Shown: positions 9,705 through 20,053 of the stretch, one piece after another
How the letters are laid out: every line of letters begins with the position of its first letter
How positions within the stretch are numbered: the stretch's first letter is position 1
Origin: Arthrobacter pityocampae
Lineage (GTDB): Bacteria; Actinomycetota; Actinomycetes; Actinomycetales; Micrococcaceae
DNA length: 64,000 bases
Direction: 5' to 3'
Assembly: GCF_002927275.1 (NCBI RefSeq)
Contig: NZ_PRKW01000001.1
Location: 744,001 to 808,000, forward strand
The notes under the pieces: generated by a model
What the model saw: only the letters and a program-made list of their open reading frames with translations
What the model was told of the DNA's origin: nothing
The model's database searches: none
Position numbers and translations under genes: made by a program

Positions 9705-11771
9705 TCACCAGCCGAGCGCCGCCCTGAACCGCTCCTCGAACACCGGGACGGTCGTCTCCACGTACGTCTTGGAGAGGTGGTCGCGGTCCATGTACACGCG
9801 GACGTTCCCCACCACGCCGGGGCACGTCGCCCCCGCGCAGACGACGTCGGTCAGGTCCACGTGCTCGAGGCCGGGCAGGCGTTCGGCCAGGGGCAGGAGG
9901 GGCGACGACGGCGCGAGCACCTCGGCCGCCGGGACGTCGCAGACCGAGGGGTCGGCGGCGTGGCGGTCCGTGCACTCGGCCATGTCCTCCTCGAAGCGCG
10001 GCGTGTCACGGAGCGCGACGACGGGGATCCCGGCGTCCAGGAGCGGGGTGATGCCGGCCTCGAAGCCGGCCGGGATCTCCTCGGCCGGCGAACTCCAGTC
10101 CGTCCGCGTCCCGACGGTGAGCACGGCGTCGGGGGCGAGGTCCAGTGCGTAGGCGCGGACGGCGTCGTTGAAGGCCTGGCATTCCGCGTCCACGCTCCCG
10201 GGTGCGTCGACGAACCGGCAGTTGGGCCGGTGCACCGAGACGGCGAGCCAGTCGTTGGCCTCGGCCATGGCGCCGAGCGCGGTCATCCACATCTGCGAGT
10301 GGGAGTCGCCGAGCACCAGCACGGCCCGTTCCGCCGTCGCCTCGTCCCCCGTCCGGACGCAGGAGGCCAGCTGCGGGTCGGCCGGCATCAGGGCCTCCGG
10401 GCACGGCCCGTCCACGGCCGCCCACTCCGCGCCGAGGCTGCTCGCGAGCGGCTTCACCAGCGCGTCCTCCGCGCCCCGGTACTCGAAGGAGGGGTGGAGG
10501 GCCTCGGCGCCGGGGTTGTCGTCGCGGGTCTGCTGCCCCACCGCCGTCTCCTGCGCCTGCACCCGGTACTCCCAGCCGGAGAGCGGGACGGCCACGAGGG
10601 TGAGTGCCACTGCGGCCACGAGACCCGTGCGGCGGCGCCCGACGGACGGCCAGGACCACGAACGCAGCGGCTCCTCGACGAAACGCGTGGTGAGTACCGC
10701 CAGCACCAACGAGGCCGTGACGACGGCGGCGCCGTCGAGCAGCCCGGCCCCTTCCTTGCCGGCGACGACGAGCCAGATGATCAGGACGGGCCAGTGCCAC
10801 AGGTAGAGCGCGTAGGACGCACCGCCGAGCCGCAGGAACGGCCGGGAGGACAGCCAGCGGTCCACGCCGGCGGGGCTGTCCGTGCGGCCCGCGACGATCA
10901 CGGCGGCCGCGGCCAGCGTGGGCCAGAGCGCCACGAAGCCCGGGAACTGCTGCTGCACCTGCAGGAGGATGCCGCACGCCAGCATCATCACGACGCCCAC
11001 CCATCCCAGGACCACGCGCACACTCCGCGGGAGCACCAGGTACGGCAGCGCGAGGGCCACGAGCGAGCCGAGGGCGAACTCCCAGAGCCTGGCGCGAGTG
11101 TCGAAGTAGGCGGCGGCCTGGTCCGTGCCCGTCTGCCACACCGAGAACGCGAGCGACACCGCGAAGAGGGCGCCGAAGAGAATGATCAGCACGGGCCGCG
11201 GACGCAGGCGGGTGACCGCCGCGAGAGCGCCGGCCCCCGCGAAGAGGAGCGGCCACAGCAGGAACACCTGCCCCTGGATGGAGAGGGACCAGAAATGCTG
11301 CAGCGGGCTGGCCGCACTGTGGTCGAGGGCGTAGTAGTCCACCGCGTTGCCCGCCAGTTCCCAGTTCTGCCGGTAGGCCAGCGAGGCCCAGGTCTGGTCG
11401 AACACCGCGCGCCACCGCGAGCTCGGCAGGAGGAGGGCCGTCGCGGCGAGGACGGACAGGAGGACGACGACGACGGCGGGCAGCAGCCGCTTCAGCAGGT
11501 TGAGCCAGTACGCCACGAGCGCGAGGGGTTGCTGCGCCTCGAGCCTCCGCGCGAACGTGACGGTGAGCAGGAAGGCGGAGACGAGCAGGAAGACGTCCAC
11601 GCCGCCGGACACCCGGCCGAGCCAGACGTGGTAGACCACCACCATCGCGACGGCGAGGGCGCGCAGCCCCTGCACCTCGGGCCGGTACCGGCGCGGATCG
11701 CCGCCCCCGGAGGGCGTTCCGCCGGTGGCCGGGGCGGTCGTAGGAGCAACCGTCGGCGGACTGGAGGCCAT
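9705..11771 (-). CDS. Membrane acyltransferase with C-terminal SGNH domain (OafA/YrhL type)
   Basis: 688-aa protein. The N-terminal acyltransferase-3 domain (about residues 25-370) has ten or so membrane helices and begins RYRPEVQGLRALAVAMVV. An extracytoplasmic SGNH-hydrolase-like domain follows, with block I LVLGDSHSQMW and the block V Asp/His in DRDHLSKTYV. Such proteins O-acetylate cell-surface polysaccharides or peptidoglycan. The ATG at 11771 was preferred over an in-frame start at 11813 because AGGAGG lies 7 nt upstream of it. Confidence 0.88.
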   Translation of the reverse strand: MASSPPTVAPTTAPATGGTPSGGGDPRRYRPEVQGLRALAVAMVVVYHVWLGRVSGGVDVFLLVSAFLLTVTFARRLEAQQPLALVAYWLNLLKRLLPAVVVVLLSVLAATALLLPSSRWRAVFDQTWASLAYRQNWELAGNAVDYYALDHSAASPLQHFWSLSIQGQVFLLWPLLFAGAGALAAVTRLRPRPVLIILFGALFAVSLAFSVWQTGTDQAAAYFDTRARLWEFALGSLVALALPYLVLPRSVRVVLGWVGVVMMLACGILLQVQQQFPGFVALWPTLAAAAVIVAGRTDSPAGVDRWLSSRPFLRLGGASYALYLWHWPVLIIWLVVAGKEGAGLLDGAAVVTASLVLAVLTTRFVEEPLRSWSWPSVGRRRTGLVAAVALTLVAVPLSGWEYRVQAQETAVGQQTRDDNPGAEALHPSFEYRGAEDALVKPLASSLGAEWAAVDGPCPEALMPADPQLASCVRTGDEATAERAVLVLGDSHSQMWMTALGAMAEANDWLAVSVHRPNCRFVDAPGSVDAECQAFNDAVRAYALDLAPDAVLTVGTRTDWSSPAEEIPAGFEAGITPLLDAGIPVVALRDTPRFEEDMAECTDRHAADPSVCDVPAAEVLAPSSPLLPLAERLPGLEHVDLTDVVCAGATCPGVVGNVRVYMDRDHLSKTYVETTVPVFEERFRAALGW

Positions 11772-12021
11772 GCTGTTCCTCCTCTGCGGGACGGGCACGG
11801 GAATCGGACGCAAATCTCCAGATTACCGGCTGGCCGCGATCGTCCGGCATCGCAGCGGGTCCTGCAGGCACCGCCCACGCGCCGAACCACGTACTCTAGG
11901 AGGAGTATCTTCCCCGAATGCAGGGGACCACCAGAACGGAATCGCCGGGTGTACCGGCCTCGACGACGCTCGTCCGACGCCACTGTCCCGTCGTTCCTCA
12001 CCAACGAGAGAAACCTGATCT
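11772..12021. promoter_or_regulatory. Divergent intergenic region, candidate rnj promoter TACTCT
   Basis: A TACTCT box at 11892-11897 on the plus strand could be the rnj -10. It starts TACTCtaggagGAGTA, a 5-bp inverted repeat. A near copy of this block recurs at 23533 (CGTACTCTGGGAGGAGT). No good -35 was seen. Confidence 0.35.
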
Positions 12022-13710
12022 GTGAATAAAAGACCTGCCGCACTGAAAGCACCACGGGAACTGGCCAAGGGAGCCATGCGCATCGTCGCTCTCGGAGGTA
12101 TCGGTGAGATCGGCAGAAACATGACCGTCTTCGAGTTCGACGGCAAACTGCTGATCGTGGACTGCGGGGTGCTGTTCCCGGAGGAGCACCAGCCCGGCAT
12201 CAACGTGATCCTGCCGGACTTCTCCTACATCCGCGACCGGCTCGACGACGTCGTGGCCGTGGTCCTCACGCACGGCCACGAGGACCACATCGGCGGTGTG
12301 CCGTACCTGCTCAAGGAACGCGCCGACATCCCGCTGGTCGGATCGCGCCTCACGCTGGCCTTCATCGAGGCCAAGCTCAAGGAACACCGCATCACCCCGA
12401 AGACCATCCAGGTCAAGGAGGGCGAGCGGCGCACCATGGGCGGGTTCGACCTCGAATTCGTCGCCGTGAACCACTCCATCCCGGACAGCCTCGCCGTCGC
12501 CATCCGCACCGCGGCCGGCATGGTGCTGCACACCGGCGACTTCAAGATGGACCAGTTCCCGCTGGACCGTCGCATCACCGACCTCGGTGCCTTCGCCCGG
12601 CTCGGCGCGGAGGGCGTGGACCTGTTCCTCACCGACTCCACCAACGCCGACGTCCCCGGCTTCACCACCTCGGAGAAGGACCTCGGACCCGCGATCGACG
12701 CCGTGTTCCGCACCGCGCCGCGCCGGATCATCGTCTCCAGCTTCGCCAGCCACATCCACCGCATCCAGCAGATCATCGACACCGCCCACCGCCACCGCCG
12801 CAAGGTGGCGTTCGTGGGCCGCTCGATGGTGCGCAACATGACCATCGCGGCGGACCTGGGCTACCTGAACATCCCGCAGGGCCTGCTCGTGGACTTCAAG
12901 AAGCTCGAGCGCAGCGACGACCACAAGGTGGTCCTCATCTGCACCGGGTCCCAGGGCGAGCCGATGGCCGCCCTCTCCCGCATGGCCAACAACGACCACG
13001 CCATCCGGATCACCGAGGGTGACACGGTGCTGCTGGCCAGCTCCCTCATCCCGGGCAACGAGAACGCCATCTACGGCATCATCAACGCGCTCACCGAGAT
13101 CGGCGCCAACGTGGTCCACAAGGGCAACGCGAAGGTGCACGTCTCCGGCCACGCCAGCGCCGGCGAGCTCGCCTACTGCTACAACATCGTCAAGCCCCGC
13201 AACGTCATGCCCGTGCACGGCGAATGGCGGCACCTGCGCGCCAACTCGGAGATCGCCGTCGCCACCGGCGTCGATCCCCGCAACGTGGTCATCGCCCAGG
13301 ACGGCGTGACCGTGGACCTCGCCCGCGGCCGCGCGACCATCTCCGGCAAGGTCGACGCCGGGCTCGTCTTCGTCGACGGCGACAGCGTGGGCGGTATCAC
13401 CGAGGAGGACCTCGTGGAGCGCCGCCGCCTGGCCGAGGAGGGCGTGGTCACGATCCTCGCGATCATCGACCCGGACAACGGCGACATGGTCGAGGCCCCC
13501 GAGTTCTTCACCAAGGGCTTCTCCTGCTCCGACGAGGACCTCGACAAGGCCGGCGCCGCCGTCGAGAAGGCCCTCCGCGACGCCGCCTCGAACCGTCAGG
13601 GCGGCCGCCGCCAGGACCCCGAGGACATCATCGAGCGGGCCACGGCCAACTGGATGCGCCGGTTCTACAACCGCCAGCCGGTCGTCAACGCCATCGTCGT
13701 CGACGCCTGA
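12022..13710 (+). CDS. rnj: Ribonuclease J
   Basis: 562-aa metallo-beta-lactamase/beta-CASP RNase (5'-3' exo- and endonuclease) acting in mRNA decay and rRNA maturation. The zinc-binding motif HGHEDHIGG gives H84, H86, D88 and H89; the beta-CASP domain includes the STNAD motif near residue 208 and the HASAGE segment near 378; a C-terminal domain follows. The short start region MNKRPAALKAPRELAKG precedes the conserved RIVALGGIGEIGRNM. GTG start at 12022. Convergent with groEL. Confidence 0.95.
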   Translation: MNKRPAALKAPRELAKGAMRIVALGGIGEIGRNMTVFEFDGKLLIVDCGVLFPEEHQPGINVILPDFSYIRDRLDDVVAVVLTHGHEDHIGGVPYLLKERADIPLVGSRLTLAFIEAKLKEHRITPKTIQVKEGERRTMGGFDLEFVAVNHSIPDSLAVAIRTAAGMVLHTGDFKMDQFPLDRRITDLGAFARLGAEGVDLFLTDSTNADVPGFTTSEKDLGPAIDAVFRTAPRRIIVSSFASHIHRIQQIIDTAHRHRRKVAFVGRSMVRNMTIAADLGYLNIPQGLLVDFKKLERSDDHKVVLICTGSQGEPMAALSRMANNDHAIRITEGDTVLLASSLIPGNENAIYGIINALTEIGANVVHKGNAKVHVSGHASAGELAYCYNIVKPRNVMPVHGEWRHLRANSEIAVATGVDPRNVVIAQDGVTVDLARGRATISGKVDAGLVFVDGDSVGGITEEDLVERRRLAEEGVVTILAIIDPDNGDMVEAPEFFTKGFSCSDEDLDKAGAAVEKALRDAASNRQGGRRQDPEDIIERATANWMRRFYNRQPVVNAIVVDA

Positions 13711-13727
13711 TCCCAGCAGCGCGAGCA

Positions 13728-13754
13728 GCCCCGGTACCCGTTGGGTGCCGGGGC
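13728..13754 (+). terminator. Hairpin downstream of rnj
   Basis: 12-bp arms 13728-13739 and 13743-13754 pair with a single G-T type mismatch, starting 18 bp after the rnj stop. Confidence 0.6.
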
Positions 13755-13801
13755 TTCGTCGTCCCCGGGGCTTCGGACCCCCAGCGCCGGCGCGGGGACC
13801 G

Positions 13802-13839
13802 GACATGCCCATCGGGTGACCCCTCCCGGTGGGCATGTC
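13802..13839. repeat. Inverted repeat GACATGCCCA, with a third partial copy
   Basis: 15-bp arms at 13802-13816 and 13825-13839 differ at one position and enclose an 8-nt loop. A further GACCATGCCCACT follows directly. The middle of three hairpins in the rnj/groEL convergent gap. Confidence 0.6.
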
Positions 13840-13918
13840 TGACCATGCCCACTGAAGAACGCGGGTCGCTGGGCAGGAACATCACGCGACGGCAGGAAGG
13901 CGCGGAGGACCCGCACGC

Positions 13919-13954
13919 AGAAGCACCCCGGCTCCGCGGAGCCGGGGTGCTTCT
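13919..13954 (-). terminator. 36-bp perfect palindrome after groEL
   Basis: Arms 13919-13936 and 13937-13954 are perfect 18-bp reverse complements with no spacer. The palindrome lies 29 bp beyond the groEL stop and is a likely transcript 3' end. No T-run follows. Confidence 0.65.
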
Positions 13955-13982
13955 GGGGTCGAGCGGGCCGGAGCCCCTACGC

Positions 13983-15671
<1,689 letters not shown>

Positions 15672-15968
15672 TTACTTGACGACGATCGCGAGGACGTCGC
15701 GGGCGGAGAGTACGAGGTACTCCTGGCCGCCCTGCTTGATCTCGGTTCCGCCGTACTTCGAGTAGATGACGACGTCGCCCTCGGCGACGTCGACGGGAAC
15801 GCGGTTGCCGTTGTCATCGACGCGGCCGGGTCCGACAGCTACGACTTCGCCCTCCTGGGGCTTCTCCTTCGCCGTGTCCGGGATGACGAGGCCGGAAGCA
15901 GTGGTCTGCTCGGCTTCGAGCGGGCGGACAACAATACGATCCTCAAGCGGCTTGATAGAGACCGACAC
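15672..15968 (-). CDS. groES: Co-chaperonin GroES
   Basis: 98-aa heptameric cap of the GroEL chamber. Begins [20 protein letters not shown], with the mobile loop [19 protein letters not shown] and the final [16 protein letters not shown] start at 15968 has GGAGAG upstream; an open frame extends further but only this start gives a normal-length GroES. First gene of the operon, controlled by two CIRCE elements. Confidence 0.95.
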   Translation of the reverse strand: MSVSIKPLEDRIVVRPLEAEQTTASGLVIPDTAKEKPQEGEVVAVGPGRVDDNGNRVPVDVAEGDVVIYSKYGGTEIKQGGQEYLVLSARDVLAIVVK

Positions 15969-16060
15969 GGGCTCTCCTTTGCGTTCGGTACCAATGGGCT
16001 GGGGGCCGTCGGGCTGGGCGTGAACCGTCGTCGCGGTGCCGGCGAACGCTTCCCTCGGGG

Positions 16061-16087
16061 TTAGCACCCGCAGTGAGCGAGTGCCAA
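16061..16087. promoter_or_regulatory. CIRCE element 1 (HrcA operator)
   Basis: TTAGCACCC-N9-GAGTGCCAA, matching the consensus TTAGCACTC-N9-GAGTGCTAA with one change per arm. It lies downstream of the groES -10 box. Confidence 0.85.
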
Positions 16088-16092
16088 CTCCG

Positions 16093-16121
16093 ACTGTATG
16101 CAAGGGCTGGCACTCGGTCAA
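16093..16121 (-). promoter_or_regulatory. groES promoter (TTGACC-N17-TACAGT)
   Basis: On the minus strand the -35 TTGACC (16116-16121) and -10 TACAGT (16093-16098) are separated by exactly 17 bp. The -35 sits within CIRCE 2 and the transcript start would be near CIRCE 1, so HrcA binding would block polymerase. Confidence 0.75.
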
Positions 16122-16133
16122 GGCGAGTGCCAG
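16107..16133. promoter_or_regulatory. CIRCE element 2 (HrcA operator)
   Basis: CTGGCACTC-N9-GAGTGCCAG, a perfect 9-bp inverted repeat with the canonical 9-bp spacer. The groES -35 hexamer lies in the spacer. Confidence 0.85.
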
Positions 16134-16213
16134 CCGGGAGGTGACATCCGGCAACGACGAACTAATACGTCATGGTTGGTTTGCGTAATTGTCCGACCGT
16201 CGCTTATCTTCGG

Positions 16214-16232
16214 TCAGGTAAGGCTTTCCTTA
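16214..16232 (+). promoter_or_regulatory. DtxR/IdeR-type iron box
   Basis: TCAGGTAAGGCTTTCCTTA closely fits the 19-bp consensus TwAGGTwAGsCTwACCTwA. It lies 47 bp before the start of the siderophore-binding lipoprotein gene and just after a TTATCTT stretch that could be the -10. Iron repression of the operon is inferred. Confidence 0.75.
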
Positions 16233-16278
16233 CCACCGTCTCGTCGGCCCGTCCGGCCCCATCCTCGGAGTTCCTCCC

Positions 16279-17223
16279 ATGTCTCATGCGCGCCTTGCCG
16301 TCCTCTCCGCCGCCGCCGCGACCACCCTCGCCCTGACGGCGTGCGGCGGCTCCTCCACCGCTGCCGACGAGCCCGCGGCCGCCTCGAGCCTCTCCGTCGA
16401 GCACGCACAGGGGACCACCGAGGTGCCCACGGACCCGCAGACGGTCTTCACCTTCGATCTCGGCGCCCTGGACACCCTCGACACGCTGGGGGTCGAGGTG
16501 GACGGCGTGCCGCAGGGCACCCTCCCGGAGCAGCTGTCGGCCTACAGGGGCGGGGACATCACCAACATCGGGTCCATGAAGGAACCCGACTTCGAGGCGA
16601 TCGCCGCAGCCGCCCCCGATCTGATCATCATCTCGGGCCGCGTGGCCGACTCCTACGACGAACTCTCCGACATCGCGCCCACCATCGACCTGAGCGTCGA
16701 CGCCGCCGATCCGATGGCAAGCTTCACGGAGAACACCGAGACCCTCGGGAAGATCTTCGGCGTCGAGGACGAGGCAGCCGACCGCCTGGCCGCCCTCGAC
16801 GCCTCGATCGCCGAGACCAGGGAAGCCGCCGCCTCCGCGGGCACCGGCCTCGTCCTGATGACCACCGCGGGTGAGGTCACCGCGTACGGCGCCGGCTCAC
16901 GCTTCGGCCTGATCCACGACGTGCTCGGCGTCGAACCCGCGGCCGATGTGAAGAGCAAGGGGACGCACGGCGAGGCCGTCTCCTTCGAATACATCGCGGA
17001 GCTCGACCCCGCCCACCTCTTCGTGATCGACCGCGACGCCGCCGTCGGTGAAGCCGGCGCCGCGGGCGCGGCCGTCCTCGACAACGAACTCGTGAACGGG
17101 ACCATTGCCGCGAAGAACGGGGACATCACCTATCTCGACTCGGCGAGCTGGTACCTGATCGGCTACGGCCTGAACAACCTCGACGCCATGGTCTCCGCCG
17201 TCAGTGACGCCGTAGCGGCCTGA
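16279..17223 (+). CDS. Siderophore ABC transporter substrate-binding lipoprotein
   Basis: 314-aa class III binding protein. Signal peptide with lipobox LTAC (lipidated Cys22), then a periplasmic-binding fold with the typical AAAPDLIIISGRVADSYDEL helix region and a C-terminal lobe ending SASWYLIGYGLNNLDAM. The pattern is like YclQ/FatB-type binding proteins for catecholate or carboxylate siderophores. First gene of a four-gene iron importer (binding protein, two permeases, ATPase). Confidence 0.88.
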   Translation: MSHARLAVLSAAAATTLALTACGGSSTAADEPAAASSLSVEHAQGTTEVPTDPQTVFTFDLGALDTLDTLGVEVDGVPQGTLPEQLSAYRGGDITNIGSMKEPDFEAIAAAAPDLIIISGRVADSYDELSDIAPTIDLSVDAADPMASFTENTETLGKIFGVEDEAADRLAALDASIAETREAAASAGTGLVLMTTAGEVTAYGAGSRFGLIHDVLGVEPAADVKSKGTHGEAVSFEYIAELDPAHLFVIDRDAAVGEAGAAGAAVLDNELVNGTIAAKNGDITYLDSASWYLIGYGLNNLDAMVSAVSDAVAA

Positions 17224-17252
17224 CCGACCACCGCCCCGCGGCAGGCGCCTCC

Positions 17253-18266
17253 ATGGCAGCCCTCGCCCTCCGGCCGCAGCGGCCGACGCAGCAGCACGGT
17301 TCCCCCCGGCCGGCCCTCCTGTGCCTGGCCGGGGGGACCGTGCTGCTGCTCGCCCTCCTCAGCCTCTTCGTCGGTGTCTCCGACATCTCGCCCGCGGACC
17401 TGCTGACCGGCGACCCCGATGTCCGGCAGACCTTCCTCGTCAGTCGGGTGCCGCGCACGCTGGCGGTCCTCCTCGCCGGCATCGCCCTCAGCATCTCCGG
17501 ATTCATCCTGCAGCTCATGGCCCGGAACCGGTTCGTGGAACCCTCCACGGTGGGGACCGCCGAGTCGGCCACCGCGGGCATCCTCGTGGCCACGCTCGTC
17601 CTGCCCGGAACGCCGATCCTCGGGAAGATGCTCGTTGCGGCCCTCTTCGCCATGGCCGGGACGGCCCTCTTCCTGGCCGTCCTGCGCCGCATCCCGCTGC
17701 GCAACACCCTGATCGTGCCCCTGGTGGGCATCATGCTCGGCGGCGTCATCTCCTCGGTGACCACGTTCTTCGCCTACCGGTTCGACCTGCTGCAGACCCT
17801 CAACACGTGGATGATCGGCGACTTTTCAGGGCTGGTCCGCGGCCGCTACGAACTGCTGTGGATCGTCGCCGCCCTCGCCGTGGTCGGCTACCTCTGCGCC
17901 GACCGCTTCACCGTCGCCGGGATGGGCGAGGAGTTCACCACGAACCTCGGACTGGACTACCGGCGCACCATGAATCTCGGCCTGGTGCTCGTGAGCCTGA
18001 TCAGCGCCGTCGTCGTCGTGGTCGTCGGAGCCATCCCGTTCCTGGGGCTGATCGTGCCCAACCTCGTGTCCCTGCTCATCGGCGACAACGTACGCCGCGC
18101 CGTGCCCTGGATCGCTGTCCTCGGCGCGGGCTTCGTCCTCGCCTGCGACATCCTCGGACGCATCATCCGCTTCCCCTTCGAGATCCCGGTGGGCGTCATC
18201 GTCTCCGTGATCGGCAGCGTCCTGTTCATCGTCCTGCTCGTCAGGGGGAACACCGGTGCGCGCTAG
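17253..18266 (+). CDS. Iron-siderophore ABC transporter permease 1 (FecCD family)
   Basis: 337-aa FecCD/BtuC-type permease with eight to ten membrane helices. The motif GAIPFLGLIVPNLVSLLIGD and the ATPase-contact segment LGLDYRRTMNLG are typical. ATG at 17253 lies 29 bp after the binding-protein gene with only a weak ribosome binding site. It overlaps permease 2 by 11 bp. Confidence 0.88.
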   Translation: MAALALRPQRPTQQHGSPRPALLCLAGGTVLLLALLSLFVGVSDISPADLLTGDPDVRQTFLVSRVPRTLAVLLAGIALSISGFILQLMARNRFVEPSTVGTAESATAGILVATLVLPGTPILGKMLVAALFAMAGTALFLAVLRRIPLRNTLIVPLVGIMLGGVISSVTTFFAYRFDLLQTLNTWMIGDFSGLVRGRYELLWIVAALAVVGYLCADRFTVAGMGEEFTTNLGLDYRRTMNLGLVLVSLISAVVVVVVGAIPFLGLIVPNLVSLLIGDNVRRAVPWIAVLGAGFVLACDILGRIIRFPFEIPVGVIVSVIGSVLFIVLLVRGNTGAR

Positions 18267-19269
18267 GACAGGCAGTCTCCCCTCCGCCGTCGTGCAGTCC
18301 GCGCGGAAGCCCCTGCGGACGATGCCCCCTGCCGCGTGGCTGACGGTCCTCGGCGTCACCGCCGCCGCGCTCATCGCGGCGTTCCTCCTCGTCGGGCTCG
18401 AGGGGAACCTCGCCTACGTGCTCCCTCGGCGCCTGAACCGCATCGGCGCGATGGTGCTCGTCGCCGTCGCCGTCGGGGTGTCCACGGTCCTCTTCCAGAC
18501 CGTCACCGGCAACCGCATCCTCACACCGTCGATCATGGGACTGGACGCGCTCTACCTCCTGATCCAGACGGTGCTGGTGTTCGTGCTCGGCGCCGGGACG
18601 CTCCTCACCCTGGGAGCTCCCCTCCGCTTCGGCATCGAAGTGTCCCTTCTGGTCGGTTTCTCCTGGCTGCTGTACCGCTGGCTGTTCCTGGGCAGCGGGC
18701 GCAGCCTCCACCTGCTGCTGCTCGTCGGGATCGTGTTCGGCGTGTTCTTCCGCGGCGCCTCCTCGCTCCTGCAGCGGCTGATGGACCCGAGCGAGTTCAT
18801 CATCCTGCAGGACCTGTTCTTCGCGAGCTTCAACCGGGTCGATCCGCTGCTCCTGCTCATCTCCGCGGTCGCCGTCGTCGGCCTGTGCGTCCCCGCCTGG
18901 CGGCTGCGCCACCGGCTGGACGTCCTCGCGCTCGGCCGTGAGACGGCGGTGGGCCTCGGCGTCGACTACCGGCGCACCGTTACGCTCGTCCTCGTGATCT
19001 GCTCGGTGCTCGTCGCCGTCTCCACCGCCCTCGTCGGCCCGTCCACGTTCTTCGGCCTGCTCGTCTCCGCCCTCGCGTACCAGCTCTGCACCCAGTTCCG
19101 GCATGCCGTGGTGCTGCCCGTCGCCGTCCTCCTCGGCGTCATCGCGCTCGTCGGCGGGCAGCTCGTTCTGGAGCAGGTCCTTGCGTTCGACACCGCGCTC
19201 AGCATCGTCATCGAGTTCACCGGCGGGATCGTCTTCCTCGTCCTCCTCCTGAAAGGCCGTATCCGATGA
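18256..19269 (+). CDS. Iron-siderophore ABC transporter permease 2 (FecCD family)
   Basis: 337-aa partner permease with a similar fold (LGVDYRRTVTLV coupling segment, GPSTFFGLLVSALAYQL). The two permeases form the heterodimeric channel. GTG start at 18256 overlaps permease 1. Its stop codon lies within a 17-bp tandem duplication that also supplies the ribosome binding site and start of the ATPase gene. Confidence 0.88.
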   Translation: MRARTGSLPSAVVQSARKPLRTMPPAAWLTVLGVTAAALIAAFLLVGLEGNLAYVLPRRLNRIGAMVLVAVAVGVSTVLFQTVTGNRILTPSIMGLDALYLLIQTVLVFVLGAGTLLTLGAPLRFGIEVSLLVGFSWLLYRWLFLGSGRSLHLLLLVGIVFGVFFRGASSLLQRLMDPSEFIILQDLFFASFNRVDPLLLLISAVAVVGLCVPAWRLRHRLDVLALGRETAVGLGVDYRRTVTLVLVICSVLVAVSTALVGPSTFFGLLVSALAYQLCTQFRHAVVLPVAVLLGVIALVGGQLVLEQVLAFDTALSIVIEFTGGIVFLVLLLKGRIR

Positions 19270-19283
19270 AAGGCCCTGTCCGA
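19250..19283 (+). repeat. 17-bp tandem duplication across the permease/ATPase junction
   Basis: Two copies, TGAAAGGCCGTATCCGA (19250-19266) and TGAAAGGCCCTGTCCGA (19267-19283), differ at two positions, and each is followed by TGA. The first copy ends in ATGA, which looks like a former stop/start overlap; the second copy supplies a fresh AAAGG and the ATG used by the ATPase. Confidence 0.75.
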
Positions 19284-20041
19284 TGATCACCATCGACCAC
19301 GCCACGAAGCGCTACGGCACCACCACGGTGGTCGACGCCGTCAGCTGCACCATCCCCCGGGGCGGCGTCACCTCGATCATCGGGCCGAACGGAGCGGGCA
19401 AGTCCACGCTGCTGTCCATGATGAGCAGGCTCCTGCCGCTCGACGCCGGGTCGGTGGTGGTGGACGGACTGGACGTCAGCGCGACGGCGGGGCCGGTCCT
19501 CGCGCGCACCCTGGCCATCCTGCGCCAGGAGAACCAGCTGACCGTGCGGCTCTCCGTCCGCGACCTCGTGGGCTTCGGCCGCTTCCCGCACAACAACGGA
19601 CGCCCCACCGTCGTAGACCGCGAGCACATCGACCGCGCCCTCGCCTACCTCGACCTGACGGACCTGGCCCACCGCTTCGTCGACGAACTCTCCGGCGGGC
19701 AGCGCCAGCGGGCGTTCATCGCCATGGTGCTGGCCCAGGACACGGACTACGTCCTGCTCGACGAACCGCTCAACAACCTCGACATGAAGCACTCCGTGGA
19801 CATGATGCGCCTGCTCCGCCGCCTCGCCGACGACCTCGGGAAGACCGTGGTGCTGGTCATCCACGACATCAACTTCGCCTCCTGCTACTCGGACACCATC
19901 CTCGCGATGCGCGAGGGCGCCCTCCTCCGGCAGGGGACGCCGGAGGAGATCATGACCCCCGCCGTGCTGCACGAGGTGTACGACGTCGAGATCCAGGTGG
20001 AGCAGATCCGCGGCAACAGGATCGGCGTGTACTTCGCCTAG
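19283..20041 (+). CDS. Iron-siderophore ABC transporter ATP-binding protein
   Basis: 252-aa FepC/YclP-type ATPase energising the two permeases. Walker A GPNGAGKST, signature LSGGQRQR, Walker B YVLLDEPLNNLD, switch His VIHDINFA. Start at ATG 19283 follows AAAGG. Last gene of the iron operon; the next gene has its own leaderless promoter at this gene's stop codon. Confidence 0.92.
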   Translation: MITIDHATKRYGTTTVVDAVSCTIPRGGVTSIIGPNGAGKSTLLSMMSRLLPLDAGSVVVDGLDVSATAGPVLARTLAILRQENQLTVRLSVRDLVGFGRFPHNNGRPTVVDREHIDRALAYLDLTDLAHRFVDELSGGQRQRAFIAMVLAQDTDYVLLDEPLNNLDMKHSVDMMRLLRRLADDLGKTVVLVIHDINFASCYSDTILAMREGALLRQGTPEEIMTPAVLHEVYDVEIQVEQIRGNRIGVYFA

Positions 20042-20053
20042 GCTGGCAGCATG
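20039..20053 (+). promoter_or_regulatory. Leaderless promoter TAGGCT-N6-ATG
   Basis: TAGGCT (20039-20044) overlaps the ATPase stop codon; six bases later comes ATG 20051. Confidence 0.5.
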
